Part shown: positions 27,809 through 37,618 of the stretch, in pieces
Position numbering within the stretch: the stretch's first letter is position 1
Layout: every line of letters begins with the position of its first letter
Assembly: GCA_963718745.1 (NCBI GenBank)
Contig: OY970370.1
Coordinates: 2,108,001-2,172,000, forward strand
Direction of reading: 5' to 3'
Origin: Fermentibacter sp963718745 [NCBI: Candidatus Fermentibacterota bacterium]
GTDB lineage: Bacteria; Fermentibacterota; Fermentibacteria; Fermentibacterales
DNA length: 64,000 nucleotides
Made by a program: the position numbers and the translations under genes
Notes under the pieces: generated by a model
Told to the model about the DNA's origin: nothing
The model's input: only the letters and a program-made list of their open reading frames with translations
Databases searched by the model: none

Positions 27809-29353
27809 ATGATTCACGCCCGGGGAGTTGCCATTCTCGATTTCGGGTCCCAGTACACCCAGCTCATCGCCCGCAAGATCCGCGAAGCCGGGGTCTACTG
27901 CGAGATACTCCCGGGCAATGCGCCCTTCGAGAAGATACTTGCCATCCAACCCGCGGCCATCGTGCTCTCCGGAAGCCCGGGCAGCGTTTATGAGGAAGGC
28001 TCCCCGAGACCTGCCCCCGGGGTGCTCGACTCGCCGCTGCCCGTTCTCGGGATCTGCTACGGGATGCAGCTCCTGGCGATCCACGACGGGGGCTCGGTGG
28101 AGGGAGGCTCCAGCCGGGAGTACGGCCCCGCGAGGGTCCACCCTCTTCCCGGCTCCGCCCTCATGCTGGGGACGGGTGACGGACTCATGGCCTGGATGAG
28201 CCACGGAGACCGCGTGACGAAGCTTCCCCGGGGCTACTCCGTCTCCGCCTCGACCGGATCGCTCCCTATCGCAGCGATGGAGAACGCCGCCCGGAGGCGC
28301 TTCTGTGTCCAGTTCCACCCCGAGGTCGTCCATACCGAATTCGGAACCCAGGTGCTCTCGAACTTCCTGTTTTCGATAGGCGGGCTAGTCCCCGACTGGA
28401 GCATGAAGACATACAGGAAGGAAGCGATCGACAGGATCAGGGAGGAAGCCGGCCCCGACGGGAGAGTGATACTGGGACTCTCCGGCGGCGTGGATTCCTC
28501 GGTGGTCGCAGCCCTGCTCCACGAGGCGCTCCCCGGGCGCTTCACCCCGATCTTCGTCGATACGGGGCTCCTCAGGAAGGGCGAGCGCATTTCGGTGGAG
28601 GAGACCTTCCGGGGACACTTCGGCATGGACCTGGTCTGCGTCGACGCATCCGAACGCTTCGTATCCGCTCTCGCGGGGGAGTCCGACCCGGAACGGAAGA
28701 GGAAGATCATCGGCCGTGTCTTCATCGAGGTGTTCGAGGAGGCTGCCGGGAATGTCGGAGGCGTGACCCACCTCGCGCAGGGCACGCTGTATCCCGATGT
28801 CATCGAGAGCGTATCTTTCAGGGGGCCTTCGGCCACGATCAAGAGCCACCACAACGTGGGAGGCCTCCCCGAGAGGATGCGCCTCCGGCTGATAGAGCCT
28901 CTCCGCGAGCTCTTCAAGGACGAGGTCAGGGAGCTGGGCAGGGAGCTCGGTCTTCCGCGCCACATCATAGGCAGGCACCCCTTTCCCGGTCCGGGTCTCG
29001 CAGTGAGGATCCCGGGAGAGATAACCGGCCCCGACCTCGATCTCCTGAGGGAAGTGGACCTCGTGTTCATCGACTACCTGGAGAAGAGCGGTCTCTATGA
29101 CTCCATCTGGCAGGCCTTCGCGGTGCTCCTGCCGGTACGGACGGTAGGAGTGATGGGCGACACCCGCACATACGAGAGAGTCGTCGCGCTCCGTGCGGTC
29201 ACCTCTACGGACGGGATGACCGCGGACTGGTTCAGGATGGACCCGGCCCACATGGCCGCGATCTCGTCCGAGATCGTGAACAGGGTGCCTGGCGTGAACC
29301 GCGTCGTGTACGACATCTCCTCGAAACCTCCTTCCACGATAGAATGGGAGTGA
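27809..29353 (+). CDS. guaA: GMP synthase (glutamine-hydrolysing)
   Basis: This enzyme amidates XMP to GMP; 514 residues, usual length. I chose ATG 27809 because it follows GGAGGGTGAGGGG and starts at the conserved VAILDFGSQYTQLI. The N-terminal glutaminase has GICYGMQ (about Cys83) and the His/Glu pair in VQFHPEV. The ATP-pyrophosphatase P-loop LSGGVDSSVVA is near residue 224. The dimerisation domain ends in PPSTIEWE, the standard C-terminus. It is the third gene of the pyrG-purF-guaA-yitT cluster. Confidence 0.97.
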   Translation: MIHARGVAILDFGSQYTQLIARKIREAGVYCEILPGNAPFEKILAIQPAAIVLSGSPGSVYEEGSPRPAPGVLDSPLPVLGICYGMQLLAIHDGGSVEGGSSREYGPARVHPLPGSALMLGTGDGLMAWMSHGDRVTKLPRGYSVSASTGSLPIAAMENAARRRFCVQFHPEVVHTEFGTQVLSNFLFSIGGLVPDWSMKTYRKEAIDRIREEAGPDGRVILGLSGGVDSSVVAALLHEALPGRFTPIFVDTGLLRKGERISVEETFRGHFGMDLVCVDASERFVSALAGESDPERKRKIIGRVFIEVFEEAAGNVGGVTHLAQGTLYPDVIESVSFRGPSATIKSHHNVGGLPERMRLRLIEPLRELFKDEVRELGRELGLPRHIIGRHPFPGPGLAVRIPGEITGPDLDLLREVDLVFIDYLEKSGLYDSIWQAFAVLLPVRTVGVMGDTRTYERVVALRAVTSTDGMTADWFRMDPAHMAAISSEIVNRVPGVNRVVYDISSKPPSTIEWE

Positions 29354-29366
29354 GCGGGAGCGGGTC

Positions 29367-30338
29367 TTGGGCAAGTTCCTGAAGCGGCAGCCCGGCAGGG
29401 AGATACGGGGCTATGCAGGCATGCTTGCGGGCTCGGTGCTGTACGGCGCCGCCTACTCCTGGTTCCTGTTTCCCTTCAGGGTCTCTCCGGGCGGAGTTGG
29501 CGGGCTCTCGCAGATACTGTACAGGTTCACGTCCCTTCCAGAGAGTTTCTGGATGTTGTGCCTCAACATCCCGCTGTTCATCCTGGCATGGGTCTTCGTG
29601 GGGAGGCAGTTCGGCCTCAAGAGCTTCGTCGGCGCGATGGTGTCGACCGGCATGTGCTGGGTCTTCATGCCGTCGCACTTCTCCTTCCTCCCGGACTATG
29701 CCGCCCTGGTCCACGACATAGCCTCGGCGGGAGAACCAGCCAGGCTTGCCTTCTTCCTCGACGGCAGCAACCCCGTTGATGTTCTGCTCGCGAGCATCGC
29801 CGGCTCGACCGGGCTCGGTATCGGCCTCGGCATGATCTTCAGGTTCGGCGGATCGACCGGAGGCACGGACATCCCTGTCGCGATCCTCAGGAGATACACG
29901 GGACTGTCGATGAGCAGCGGCTACTGGATCGTCGAGTCGCTCATCATCCTCGCAGCCGGCTTCGCGTTCGCGAACGCACCTCTTGTCATCTGGGCATATC
30001 TCAACCTCTTCCTCTGCTCCCGCATGACAGACCTGGCCGCGGAGGGGATGCCCTATGTGAAAGCGGCCTTCATCATCTCCTCCAGGTCGGAGGAACTGAG
30101 GGACGCGATCAGCGAGGAGCTCGACCGGGGAGTGACCTTCCTCAAGGCCGAAGGCGGCTTTGCCCGCAGACCGAAGGAGGTCATCTATGTCTGCGTCCAC
30201 AGGAGGCAGGTCAGGATCCTCGAGGAGATCGTGAGGAGCGTCGATCCCCACGCATTCATGGTTCTGCACGACGCCTACGATGTGATGGGGTATGGTTTCA
30301 GACGGAGGACGCTCGCATTCGAGGACCAGCACGACTGA
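29367..30338 (+). CDS. YitT family membrane protein (DUF161/DUF2179)
   Basis: This is a 323-residue inner-membrane protein of the YitT family, whose function is unknown. Five or six hydrophobic helices occupy about residues 15-220, including the family motif FRFGGSTGGTDIPVAIL. A cytoplasmic DUF2179 domain occupies about 230-310 (VTFLKAEGGFARRPKEVIYV, then DPHAFMVLHDAYDVMGYGF). The start is TTG at 29367, preceded by GGGAGCGGG, 13 bases after the guaA stop, so it is probably in the same transcript. Confidence 0.88.
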   Translation: MGKFLKRQPGREIRGYAGMLAGSVLYGAAYSWFLFPFRVSPGGVGGLSQILYRFTSLPESFWMLCLNIPLFILAWVFVGRQFGLKSFVGAMVSTGMCWVFMPSHFSFLPDYAALVHDIASAGEPARLAFFLDGSNPVDVLLASIAGSTGLGIGLGMIFRFGGSTGGTDIPVAILRRYTGLSMSSGYWIVESLIILAAGFAFANAPLVIWAYLNLFLCSRMTDLAAEGMPYVKAAFIISSRSEELRDAISEELDRGVTFLKAEGGFARRPKEVIYVCVHRRQVRILEEIVRSVDPHAFMVLHDAYDVMGYGFRRRTLAFEDQHD

Positions 30339-30408
30339 CCGCCGTAAGCCTGTCTGACCGCGGTTGTTGGTGCTATCTTCCCTCCGTGGCTCGAAACGGG
30401 GGGATGCT

Positions 30409-31068
30409 ATGGATAGATTCTGCTTTGTCATGATCGTCGCTCTGGCCGCCTCCTGCGGATCGAATCCCGGCAGCCCGGGCATCGTCGACGAGGATTATTT
30501 CCCTCATCAGACGGCATTCTCCTGGAGCTACGACAGGCTGGGTTCCGTCGACACGCTCGGAGGGGAGTACCTCATCAGCGGACGGCGCATGGCATCCGTC
30601 ACCGGCCTTGTCGAACAGGGCGGTGCGGAGATAGTCGAGATGACCTCCGCCGGATACGACACCCTCTATGCCGTTGGTCTGGATTCGGTCTTCCTGCCTC
30701 TGGGAGGAACCACACAGTTCAGGGTCGACGGCTACGGAGTCTGGTCCTTCAGGGACTCTCTCGGGACGGACTCGATTCTGGTCGCCAGGTTCCCCCTGAC
30801 GGAGGGCGATTCCTGGATCGCGTACCCGGAGCCCGAGATCGAAGCCGTACTGGTTTCGATGGATGAGACAGTGACCGTTCCCGACGGGACTTTCGAGGAC
30901 GTCATGCACATAACCATGTCCGGGGATTCGCTGCTAATCGAGATGACGACCGACCTGTGGTTCGCACCCGGCGTCGGCCTCGTCAGGCAGAGCACCGACA
31001 TGGTCGCCGGAGGGATGGTCACATTCTACGAGATGGTCGAGGAACTGACCGGTCATGTAACCTACTGA
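30409..31068 (+). CDS. Putative lipoprotein, unknown function
   Basis: This is a 219-residue lipoprotein: signal peptide DRFCFVMIVALAAS followed by the lipobox Cys. The mature part begins with a short Gly/Ser/Pro linker. Its beta-rich pattern is shared with the next gene (each has YFP near the start and EGDxW in the middle, then a VGLVRQ or VGVVAV region). The ATG at 30409 follows a G-rich ribosome site. The two paralogs probably arose by tandem duplication. No enzyme motif is seen. Confidence 0.65.
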   Translation: MDRFCFVMIVALAASCGSNPGSPGIVDEDYFPHQTAFSWSYDRLGSVDTLGGEYLISGRRMASVTGLVEQGGAEIVEMTSAGYDTLYAVGLDSVFLPLGGTTQFRVDGYGVWSFRDSLGTDSILVARFPLTEGDSWIAYPEPEIEAVLVSMDETVTVPDGTFEDVMHITMSGDSLLIEMTTDLWFAPGVGLVRQSTDMVAGGMVTFYEMVEELTGHVTY

Positions 31069-31108
31069 TCCGGTCGGAGTGTTTTCCCACATCCATGGAG
31101 GATGGTCG

Positions 31109-31804
31109 ATGAGGTTGTTCTGCTTGATCTGCTCTGGTCTCCTGATAATGCTGTCGGCCTCCTGCGGCGATATCGACGCGGGAGGTCCGACCGCTCCGGA
31201 TCCGCAGGTGGGTGGAGAATACTTCCCCCTGGCTGCGGGGAATAACTGGCGCTTCGTGAGGAGCGGCTTCGGGACGGCCGACTCGTCCGAGTACACGCTG
31301 ACCGGGGTGTCGATCGTCTCGGTCGACAGGGTGACCAGCCACGCCGAGGGCTTCGAGCTCTTCGTCGTCTCGACGTCGGGAAACGACACGCTTCATTTCG
31401 CCGAGGGCGACGTCCCCCAGGAGCCCTTCTTCTCGACCGAGTACATCCACAAGACCGGCTTCATCGTAGAGTCCTTCAGGGATACAACGGCCGTCATCCC
31501 CCAGTGGACGATCCCGCTCCCGCTGCAGGAGGGTGACACCTGGCTCTACAGGACCAGGCCCATGGATGTGTACGCAACGGTCCTCACCGTCGCCGGGGAC
31601 TACGAGACACCCGCTGGATCGTTCAGCGACGTCCTCGAGATCGAGACCCCCTGGATGCCCGATTCGGCTTCGGTCCGCACAGTAGTCCGGCACAGTGCCC
31701 CGGGTGTCGGGGTCGTTGCCGTAACCGACGAGCTCGTTCCCCAGTCCGCTGGAGGGGACTCGCATGAGCTGGTCGACGTGCTGAGGGCGTACAACATCAA
31801 CTGA
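31109..31804 (+). CDS. Putative lipoprotein, paralog of its neighbour
   Basis: This is a 231-residue lipoprotein with signal RLFCLICSGLLIMLSAS and lipobox Cys. The mature protein starts with GGEYFPLAAGNNWRFVRSG, a segment common in secreted beta-rich proteins of candidate phyla (FPL..GNxW). The same EGDTWLY and PGVGVV landmarks appear in the preceding gene. The ATG at 31109 has GGAGG at good spacing. Function unknown; a cell-surface role is inferred from the lipobox alone. Confidence 0.65.
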   Translation: MRLFCLICSGLLIMLSASCGDIDAGGPTAPDPQVGGEYFPLAAGNNWRFVRSGFGTADSSEYTLTGVSIVSVDRVTSHAEGFELFVVSTSGNDTLHFAEGDVPQEPFFSTEYIHKTGFIVESFRDTTAVIPQWTIPLPLQEGDTWLYRTRPMDVYATVLTVAGDYETPAGSFSDVLEIETPWMPDSASVRTVVRHSAPGVGVVAVTDELVPQSAGGDSHELVDVLRAYNIN

Positions 31805-31827
31805 CCCGGGCTGGAAGGGGGCATCTC

Positions 31828-32145
31828 GTGGCGAATCCAAAGGGATTCTTCGGATCTCTGTTCGATTTCTCCTTCAGGTCGTTCGTCTTTCCGAAGCTCG
31901 TGAGCTTTCTGTATTTCGTATTCTTCGTCCTGCTGACCCTGGGGGCGATCGGTGCAGTCGCGGGAGCATTCCTGGGATATGCGGACGATTTCGAGGTATC
32001 GCCCTGGCTGGTGCTTGCGGTGGTCCCCTTCGTCTACCTCCTCTATCTCGTGATACTGAGGATGGGCATGGAGACGGCCATAGTGCTTTTCAGGATCTAC
32101 GAGAACACTGGCAGGATCGCCGAGAGATCCGCCTCGCAGGGCTGA
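31828..32145 (+). CDS. DUF4282 small membrane protein
   Basis: This is a 105-residue protein with two long hydrophobic helices (VSFLYFVFFVLLTLGAIGAV and LVLAVVPFVYLLYLVILRMG). A polar C-terminus follows (ETAIVLFRIYENTGRIAE). This arrangement matches DUF4282 proteins. The start is GTG at 31828 after GGAAGGGGG. Function unknown. The tatD gene starts 27 bases downstream. Confidence 0.7.
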   Translation: MANPKGFFGSLFDFSFRSFVFPKLVSFLYFVFFVLLTLGAIGAVAGAFLGYADDFEVSPWLVLAVVPFVYLLYLVILRMGMETAIVLFRIYENTGRIAERSASQG

Positions 32146-32172
32146 CGGACGGATCCGCTCCCCGGCGCCCGG

Positions 32173-32931
32173 TTGGTCCTCTTCGACACCCACTGCCACC
32201 TGGCCGAGGAACCCCTCTGGTCGCACCTTGCGGGCGTGCTGGAGCGGTCCTCCGTGGCGGGCGTAGGATTGCTGATGGTCCCCGCATTCGACAGGGCATC
32301 CTGGCCGCGCGTGGCGAGTCTTTCAGGCAGGGATGGCGTGATGTGCGCGCTCGGCCTGCATCCCTGGGCGGCGATGGAGGGCCTGGACAGGATCGAGCTC
32401 CGTGACCTGCTCGTCAGGCATTCCTGCCGGGCCATCGGAGAGATAGGCCTCGATTACGCTGTCGAGCTCCCCGCCAGGGATGTCCAGACGAGGATTCTCG
32501 AAAGCCAGCTGGAGCTCGCCTGCGAGATGGACCTGCCTGTCCTGCTGCACTGCAGGAAGGCGTTCGACGACCTCCTGATCATGGTCAAATCCTTCACTCC
32601 CGGTTTGAAGGGCCTTCTCCACGCCTTCTCCCGGTCACCCGGAACGGCGGAACCGTTCCTGGAAGCGGGCTTCCATATCGCCTTCGGAGGAGCCGCAACG
32701 CGGCCGGGCGCCCGCAGGGCAAGGGCCGCCGTCGCCTCCGTCCCGGAGGACAGGATCCTCCTTGAGACCGATGCTCCCTCGATAGGCATGGAGGGGATCG
32801 ATGCCGGGCAGGTCGAGCCCTGCCACCTCCCCGCGGTGGCCGCAGCCGTGGCATCGATAAGGGGCACGACGGTCGAACGCGTGGCGGAGGTCACGGCCGC
32901 GAACGCCATGAGGCTCTTCCGTGCCGGCTGA
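32173..32931 (+). CDS. TatD family metal-dependent hydrolase
   Basis: This is a 252-residue TIM-barrel hydrolase of the TatD DNase family. Metal ligands are in FDTHCHL (His7, His9), GEIGLDY, the LLHCRKAFDDL region and LLETDAPS. Family members have 3'-5' exonuclease or D-aminoacyl-tRNA deacylase activity; which applies here is unknown. The start is TTG at 32173, with FDTHCHL directly following. Its stop overlaps the GTG of the tcdA-like gene, so the two are co-translated. Confidence 0.9.
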   Translation: MVLFDTHCHLAEEPLWSHLAGVLERSSVAGVGLLMVPAFDRASWPRVASLSGRDGVMCALGLHPWAAMEGLDRIELRDLLVRHSCRAIGEIGLDYAVELPARDVQTRILESQLELACEMDLPVLLHCRKAFDDLLIMVKSFTPGLKGLLHAFSRSPGTAEPFLEAGFHIAFGGAATRPGARRARAAVASVPEDRILLETDAPSIGMEGIDAGQVEPCHLPAVAAAVASIRGTTVERVAEVTAANAMRLFRAG

Positions 32932-33673
32932 AGCCAGGTTCGCTCGCACCTGCGAGTTCTACGGCCCGGACGCCTTCCAGAGGATCCGGGAGGCCTCGGT
33001 CGCCGTGATAGGGCTGGGTGGGGTCGGAGCACACGCTGCGGCCGCCCTGGCGAGGAACGGCGTGGGAAGGCTCCTCATAGTCGACTCCGACATCATCACC
33101 GAGAGTTCCCTGAACAGGAGCCCGTTCGCAGGACCCGCCGAAGTGGGCTGCATGAAGGCCGGTGCTCTGGCACGTCACCTCGCGTCCACCTGTCCGGACA
33201 CCTCGGTCGAGTCCTCGGAGGTCTTCGTAGACGCCGGCAACGTAGCAGACCTTCTTCGCTTCGGACCGGACCTCCTGGTCGACTCGATCGACTCCCTCAA
33301 TCCAAAGGTCGCCCTGCTCGAGGCATGCGTCTCGAGGGGTCTCACGGTCGTCAGCAGCATGGGGGCCTCGCGGAGGCAGGATCCCTCCTGCATCAGAGTG
33401 GACGACATCTCCAGGACCAGTGTCTGTCCCCTCGCGAGGAAAGTCCGCTCCTATCTCGGGCGTCGGGGCATAAGGAGCGGGATACGCTGCGTCTTCTCGA
33501 TCGAGGTTCCCCCGGTCGAGGCCGGTCCTGCCGATGACAGCGAACTGTTCCAGCAGAGGGGACGCATCCGGAGGCGCCTGCCCGGCATCGGCCCGCTGCC
33601 GGGGATCTTCGGCTATGCATGCGCAGCAGAGGCGCTCCGGCTCCTCTCTCTCAAGCCCAGCGACCAGCTCTAG
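32921..33673 (+). CDS. tcdA: tRNA threonylcarbamoyladenosine dehydratase (ThiF/TcdA family)
   Basis: This is a 250-residue E1-like protein that should activate and cyclise t6A37 in tRNA to ct6A. The Rossmann motif is GLGGVGAHAAAALARNG, followed by DSDIITESSLNRSPF, which matches TcdA/CsdL. A typical later block is VSSMGASRRQDPS, then ISRTSVCPLARKVR. The GTG at 32921 overlaps the tatD stop. Other ThiF enzymes (MoeB, ThiF) lack this later block, so TcdA is preferred. Confidence 0.85.
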   Translation: MPAEARFARTCEFYGPDAFQRIREASVAVIGLGGVGAHAAAALARNGVGRLLIVDSDIITESSLNRSPFAGPAEVGCMKAGALARHLASTCPDTSVESSEVFVDAGNVADLLRFGPDLLVDSIDSLNPKVALLEACVSRGLTVVSSMGASRRQDPSCIRVDDISRTSVCPLARKVRSYLGRRGIRSGIRCVFSIEVPPVEAGPADDSELFQQRGRIRRRLPGIGPLPGIFGYACAAEALRLLSLKPSDQL

Positions 33674-33855
33674 TCCTGCGCCCCCGGGTGCATATCAGTT
33701 TCTGTTCAGTCATTTCGAGTCCCCGCCGGGGAGCCACGCATTTCTCGCTTGAACCTTCAGCATGGATGAGCGAGCCTTCAACGCGCATTGTCGTGATCCT
33801 TCATACGTCGTTCGCTTCAAGGGCGATCCGCTGCCGTGCCGGTCAGGTGCAGCAC

Positions 33856-33883
33856 TTGCATTCCCGGCGGATTCCGGTACAAT
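33856..33883 (+). promoter_or_regulatory. Promoter of the large C25 protease gene
   Basis: TTGCAT at 33856-33861 and TACAAT at 33878-33883 are separated by 16 bases, a near-consensus sigma-70 type promoter. The expected start near 33890 gives a leader of about 25 bases containing GGGAGGGGAG before the ATG at 33914. The rest of the 240-base gap (33674-33913) shows nothing else clear. Confidence 0.6.
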
Positions 33884-33913
33884 AGTGGTGGGTATGAACA
33901 AGGGAGGGGAGTG

Positions 33914-36900
33914 ATGTTCCCTCGTTACCTTCTACCTTCGGTACTTCTCACCTCGATGGCATTGGCCCAGGCATCCTGGCTCGAGTTCAACGCAGGCTGC
34001 CCGGAGGGCAGCGAGCCGCTGGTCATACATAACGGTACGTGGGCCGGCTTATTGACTTTCGATGTCGAGCTTCGCGGGCTCCGCGCTGATACCATCACGG
34101 TCGACTCCCAGGACTATTTCCGGTTCTCCAGCTCTCCCGGCACCGTCCCGTCTGACAGAGTGGGCTTCCCCGAGCTGCCGGTCGTGAGGCGGATGGTGTG
34201 GCTGCCCGACGACTCGGACATCACGCTGGAGTACTCGGCGAGCTGCTGGGAGGGCATCGAGTGCCTGCCGGTCTACCCTGCGCCCCTCGACAGCCTTGTC
34301 GATGACAGCACCTGCACGCCGTACATAGGCGAGTTCTTCAGGAAAGACTCGACTGCCTACTCATCCACGGAATGGTACCCGGACACTCTCGCCAGGCTGG
34401 TGGGAGAGTTCCGCCTGAGGGACCTGCGTGTGGGTATCGTGGACGTGTACCCGGTGCAGTACCTCGCATCGGAGGACAGCCTGCGGGTGTGGAGCGACAT
34501 CGAGGTGGCGATCAGCTACGACACAACTGCCGACTGGCCGACCTGCAACCTCGGCTGCTACGAGGCTCTCGTCGGAGACAGGCTTCTCGGCTACCACCCT
34601 GACCCTCCTCCCTGGGCACCGGTACCGGGGGTGGTGATGCGCCCGGCAGACCTCGTGGCTGGTCCCGCCAGGACACCGGACTACGTGATCCTTGTAGCCT
34701 CCGGTCTGGATGGCTGGTGGGTGGACACTCTTGCACATCATCGCGCAGATCTGAACGGCTTCGACGTGGCGATAGTGCGGACGGACAGCGTGCTGAGCCA
34801 GTTCAGCAGCGTTCAAGCAATCACCCCCGACATCATCCGCGACTTCACGGAGGCCATGTGGGACTGGGGATCGGCGGAGACGAAGCGATCTTCCTACCTA
34901 TTGCTTATCGGCGATCACGAGGACCCCTTGTATGCAAGCGAAGCCTGGTTCCTGCCGACGAACGTGAAGCTGGTCGACACATGGCCTGAACAAGGCTCCG
35001 ACGGCTGGTATGCCGGGTTCGGAGATCCCCCGGAGCAGTATGGAGTCTTCCCGGACATGATCATCGGCCGAATCCCGGCACGGACACCCGGTCAGCTGAG
35101 GGATGTGATCGATCTCGTCATTGAGTTCGAGAGCGAAGTGACATCCTGGCCGCCACCTTCCAGCCTTGCCTGGCGAAGGAATCTGTGCGTGCTCGATGGC
35201 TTCGATCCTGTATCGGAACCGACTGAGGCCTGGGGCGAGGAGATGTCGGCCTGGCTGGGATACACGCTTGACTCCGCGGCCTGTGGGGACGGGGACCCTT
35301 CAACCAGCGGCGATGGCAGCACGATGTCCAGCGGGCAGTGGTGCTGTGATTGCGGGTCCTTCATGGAGGACGGCTCTCAGGTTCTGTTGTTTTTGAATCA
35401 TGGTGCGGTACATTTCTTCGAGTGTGCCATGGATAGTGCCGGCGGAATGCCTGACTCGACATTCGACACAGACGATGCCTGGGCTCTCTGTGATGGCAAC
35501 GAGATGCATGGGTGGCCCTTCGTGCTCCTCGGGAGCTGCTCACAGGGCACTTTCAACTGGACCGACAGCCTCCAATATCATCGCTGCTACCCGTCCTGGA
35601 TGTACTTCGATCCTGACGGGACTGATTATGACTTCGGGGTGCAGTGCTTCGGCGAGGCGCTCCTGCTGAACACAAGAGGGGGAGCCATCGGGGTCTATGG
35701 GCATAGCTGGGCTGCCTCCCTGGCTGGCGGATTCCTCTCATCCTGTCCGCATGCTGCTGAGGATGCGCTCGAGAGAGGCTGCACTCGAACCGGCGATGCT
35801 GTGGCTGCCGCGAGGATGGAGCTTTCCTCGATGTTCTGGGGTTTCCACGGCTGGGGAGATGACCTGGCCGGTGGAAATCTTCTTGGCGACCCGGCGGTCG
35901 ACATAGGCGACCGTGTGAAGTTCCGCGACAGATGCGACCTGATCGTCTCGCCAGAGGACATCGAGATAAGCAGATATCCGACTGTCCCAGCCGGCTCATC
36001 TTCGCAGGTAACCAGGCTGTACTCGATCGTTCGCAATGCCGGGGCGGAGGAGTCGGGGAGCTTTTCGGCGACGATGGAGGTCGAGTGCTGGCAGTACGAC
36101 ACGACGCTCACAACGACCTGTTCGGGGCTGGACGCAGGAGAGGAGACAACCCTGTCATTCGGCTGGAGAGCCGGGAGCGTGAGCTTTCCGGCAACCCTGA
36201 CCCTCCATGTGACGGCGGATCCCCAGGGGCGCTGCCCGGACAGCTGGACGGCGAACAACGATGCGACTGCCGAGGTCGAGATCATCGACGGCTACCCCAA
36301 CGAAGAAGGCTGGCCGGTCCGGGTGCCTGGGTCGGTGGCATCGCCTCCGGCTCTGGGTGATGTCGACGGTGATAGCGAGCTCGAGATAGTCATCCAGGCA
36401 GGGCAGCACTGGCTGGTCTGCGCGGAGCCCGAGGGGGAGATCAGGTGGGTGGCGGGGCCGTATGAGCTTTCCATCGGAAGTTCCGGCTCGATCATGGGTT
36501 ATTGCGTACCAGCGCTGGGAAGCGTTTGCGGAGACGAAACTCCAGAGATCGTTGTCTACACCCCCGACGTACTCCTCATTCTGGATGGGGATGACGGAGA
36601 TCTGCTGTATTCGAGAGCACATGGATGCGGCTCGTCTCTTCCGTGGGGATGGTATCCCAGGACCGCGGTACTCGCCGACCTCGTAAGCGAACAGGGGCAG
36701 CCGTACCGGCGGGACGAGATCGCCTATGTGCTGAGGGACACGCTCTACGTGCTCCGGGTGCAGGGCGACAGCCTTGCGGCGCTGGACCGGGAATACGTGC
36801 CTGGAGCGGTCACGCAGGGCTCTACCAACATCCATTCATGGGTTTGTGCCTGTGACCTCGACGGGCAGTATCCTGCCGAGTTGATAATCACCTGCAGCAA

Positions 36901-37618
36901 CTGCGAGATCCTGGGTGCGAACAAGCAGAGCCGCATCAACCTCTACAGTTATCCCACCTGGAGCATCTATTCGAGTAGGACCTTCGACGACGAGTTCTTC
37001 AGGGCGATCCCTGCGGCAGGAACGCTTGCCGGTTCGAGTCCGAAAATCGCACTCCCACGGGGCAGGGCCGCGTCGAACTTCTATCCGGCCTACATCCTGG
37101 ATGCCGACAGCCTGCAGAACACCCCGATCAACTGCGCTTCGAGCGACACAACGAGCGAATGGGTGCTCTCGTGCATGATCGCCGATTGGTGGACCTCCTC
37201 AGGCACAGATCGAGTTATAGCACCATCCGCCAATCGCGCACTCTCGTGGCTACCCAATGGCGACAAGAACTGGTTCAGCCAGATCGAAGCCTCAGTTGCA
37301 AGGCCCCCCTTTGCAGCCCTGGGTAATCTCGATGCAGAGGGGTACGCCGACTTCATTTTTGCGAACCGATCTGGCCTTGTGCGCGCTCTCAGTAGTGGTG
37401 GGGAAGATCTGACCAGCCTTGGCTTCCCCTACACCCTCCCGTCTGATGACTACGGTGGATTCGCGGTTGCCGACATCGACAACGACGAGAAGGTGGAAGT
37501 CGTCTTCGGAACGGCCGACAACTTCCTGCATGTATGGGAGCTGGGGGAGTGCGACGAGGGATACGCCCCCTGGCTGCAGTGTCAGCACGACGCGGCCAGG
37601 ACAGGGGTGCTCGAGTGA
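33914..37618 (+). CDS. Gingipain-type (C25) cysteine protease with CARDB-like and FG-GAP-like modules
   Basis: This is a secreted protease of 1234 residues with a signal peptide (YLLPSVLLTSMALAQA). The C25 propeptide-like region is followed by the catalytic domain: DYVILVASGLDGWW, catalytic His496 in LFLNHGAVHF and Cys542 in LLGSCSQGTF. After about residue 680 comes a CARDB-type module (RNAGAEESGSF). VCBS/FG-GAP-like repeats follow (PALGDVDGDSELEIVIQ, then AVADIDNDEKVEVVFGTADN), likely a propeller. No sorting tail is present at the C-terminus, unlike other secreted proteins here. The stop overlaps the GTG of the next gene, which does carry one. Confidence 0.85.
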   Translation: MFPRYLLPSVLLTSMALAQASWLEFNAGCPEGSEPLVIHNGTWAGLLTFDVELRGLRADTITVDSQDYFRFSSSPGTVPSDRVGFPELPVVRRMVWLPDDSDITLEYSASCWEGIECLPVYPAPLDSLVDDSTCTPYIGEFFRKDSTAYSSTEWYPDTLARLVGEFRLRDLRVGIVDVYPVQYLASEDSLRVWSDIEVAISYDTTADWPTCNLGCYEALVGDRLLGYHPDPPPWAPVPGVVMRPADLVAGPARTPDYVILVASGLDGWWVDTLAHHRADLNGFDVAIVRTDSVLSQFSSVQAITPDIIRDFTEAMWDWGSAETKRSSYLLLIGDHEDPLYASEAWFLPTNVKLVDTWPEQGSDGWYAGFGDPPEQYGVFPDMIIGRIPARTPGQLRDVIDLVIEFESEVTSWPPPSSLAWRRNLCVLDGFDPVSEPTEAWGEEMSAWLGYTLDSAACGDGDPSTSGDGSTMSSGQWCCDCGSFMEDGSQVLLFLNHGAVHFFECAMDSAGGMPDSTFDTDDAWALCDGNEMHGWPFVLLGSCSQGTFNWTDSLQYHRCYPSWMYFDPDGTDYDFGVQCFGEALLLNTRGGAIGVYGHSWAASLAGGFLSSCPHAAEDALERGCTRTGDAVAAARMELSSMFWGFHGWGDDLAGGNLLGDPAVDIGDRVKFRDRCDLIVSPEDIEISRYPTVPAGSSSQVTRLYSIVRNAGAEESGSFSATMEVECWQYDTTLTTTCSGLDAGEETTLSFGWRAGSVSFPATLTLHVTADPQGRCPDSWTANNDATAEVEIIDGYPNEEGWPVRVPGSVASPPALGDVDGDSELEIVIQAGQHWLVCAEPEGEIRWVAGPYELSIGSSGSIMGYCVPALGSVCGDETPEIVVYTPDVLLILDGDDGDLLYSRAHGCGSSLPWGWYPRTAVLADLVSEQGQPYRRDEIAYVLRDTLYVLRVQGDSLAALDREYVPGAVTQGSTNIHSWVCACDLDGQYPAELIITCSNCEILGANKQSRINLYSYPTWSIYSSRTFDDEFFRAIPAAGTLAGSSPKIALPRGRAASNFYPAYILDADSLQNTPINCASSDTTSEWVLSCMIADWWTSSGTDRVIAPSANRALSWLPNGDKNWFSQIEASVARPPFAALGNLDAEGYADFIFANRSGLVRALSSGGEDLTSLGFPYTLPSDDYGGFAVADIDNDEKVEVVFGTADNFLHVWELGECDEGYAPWLQCQHDAARTGVLE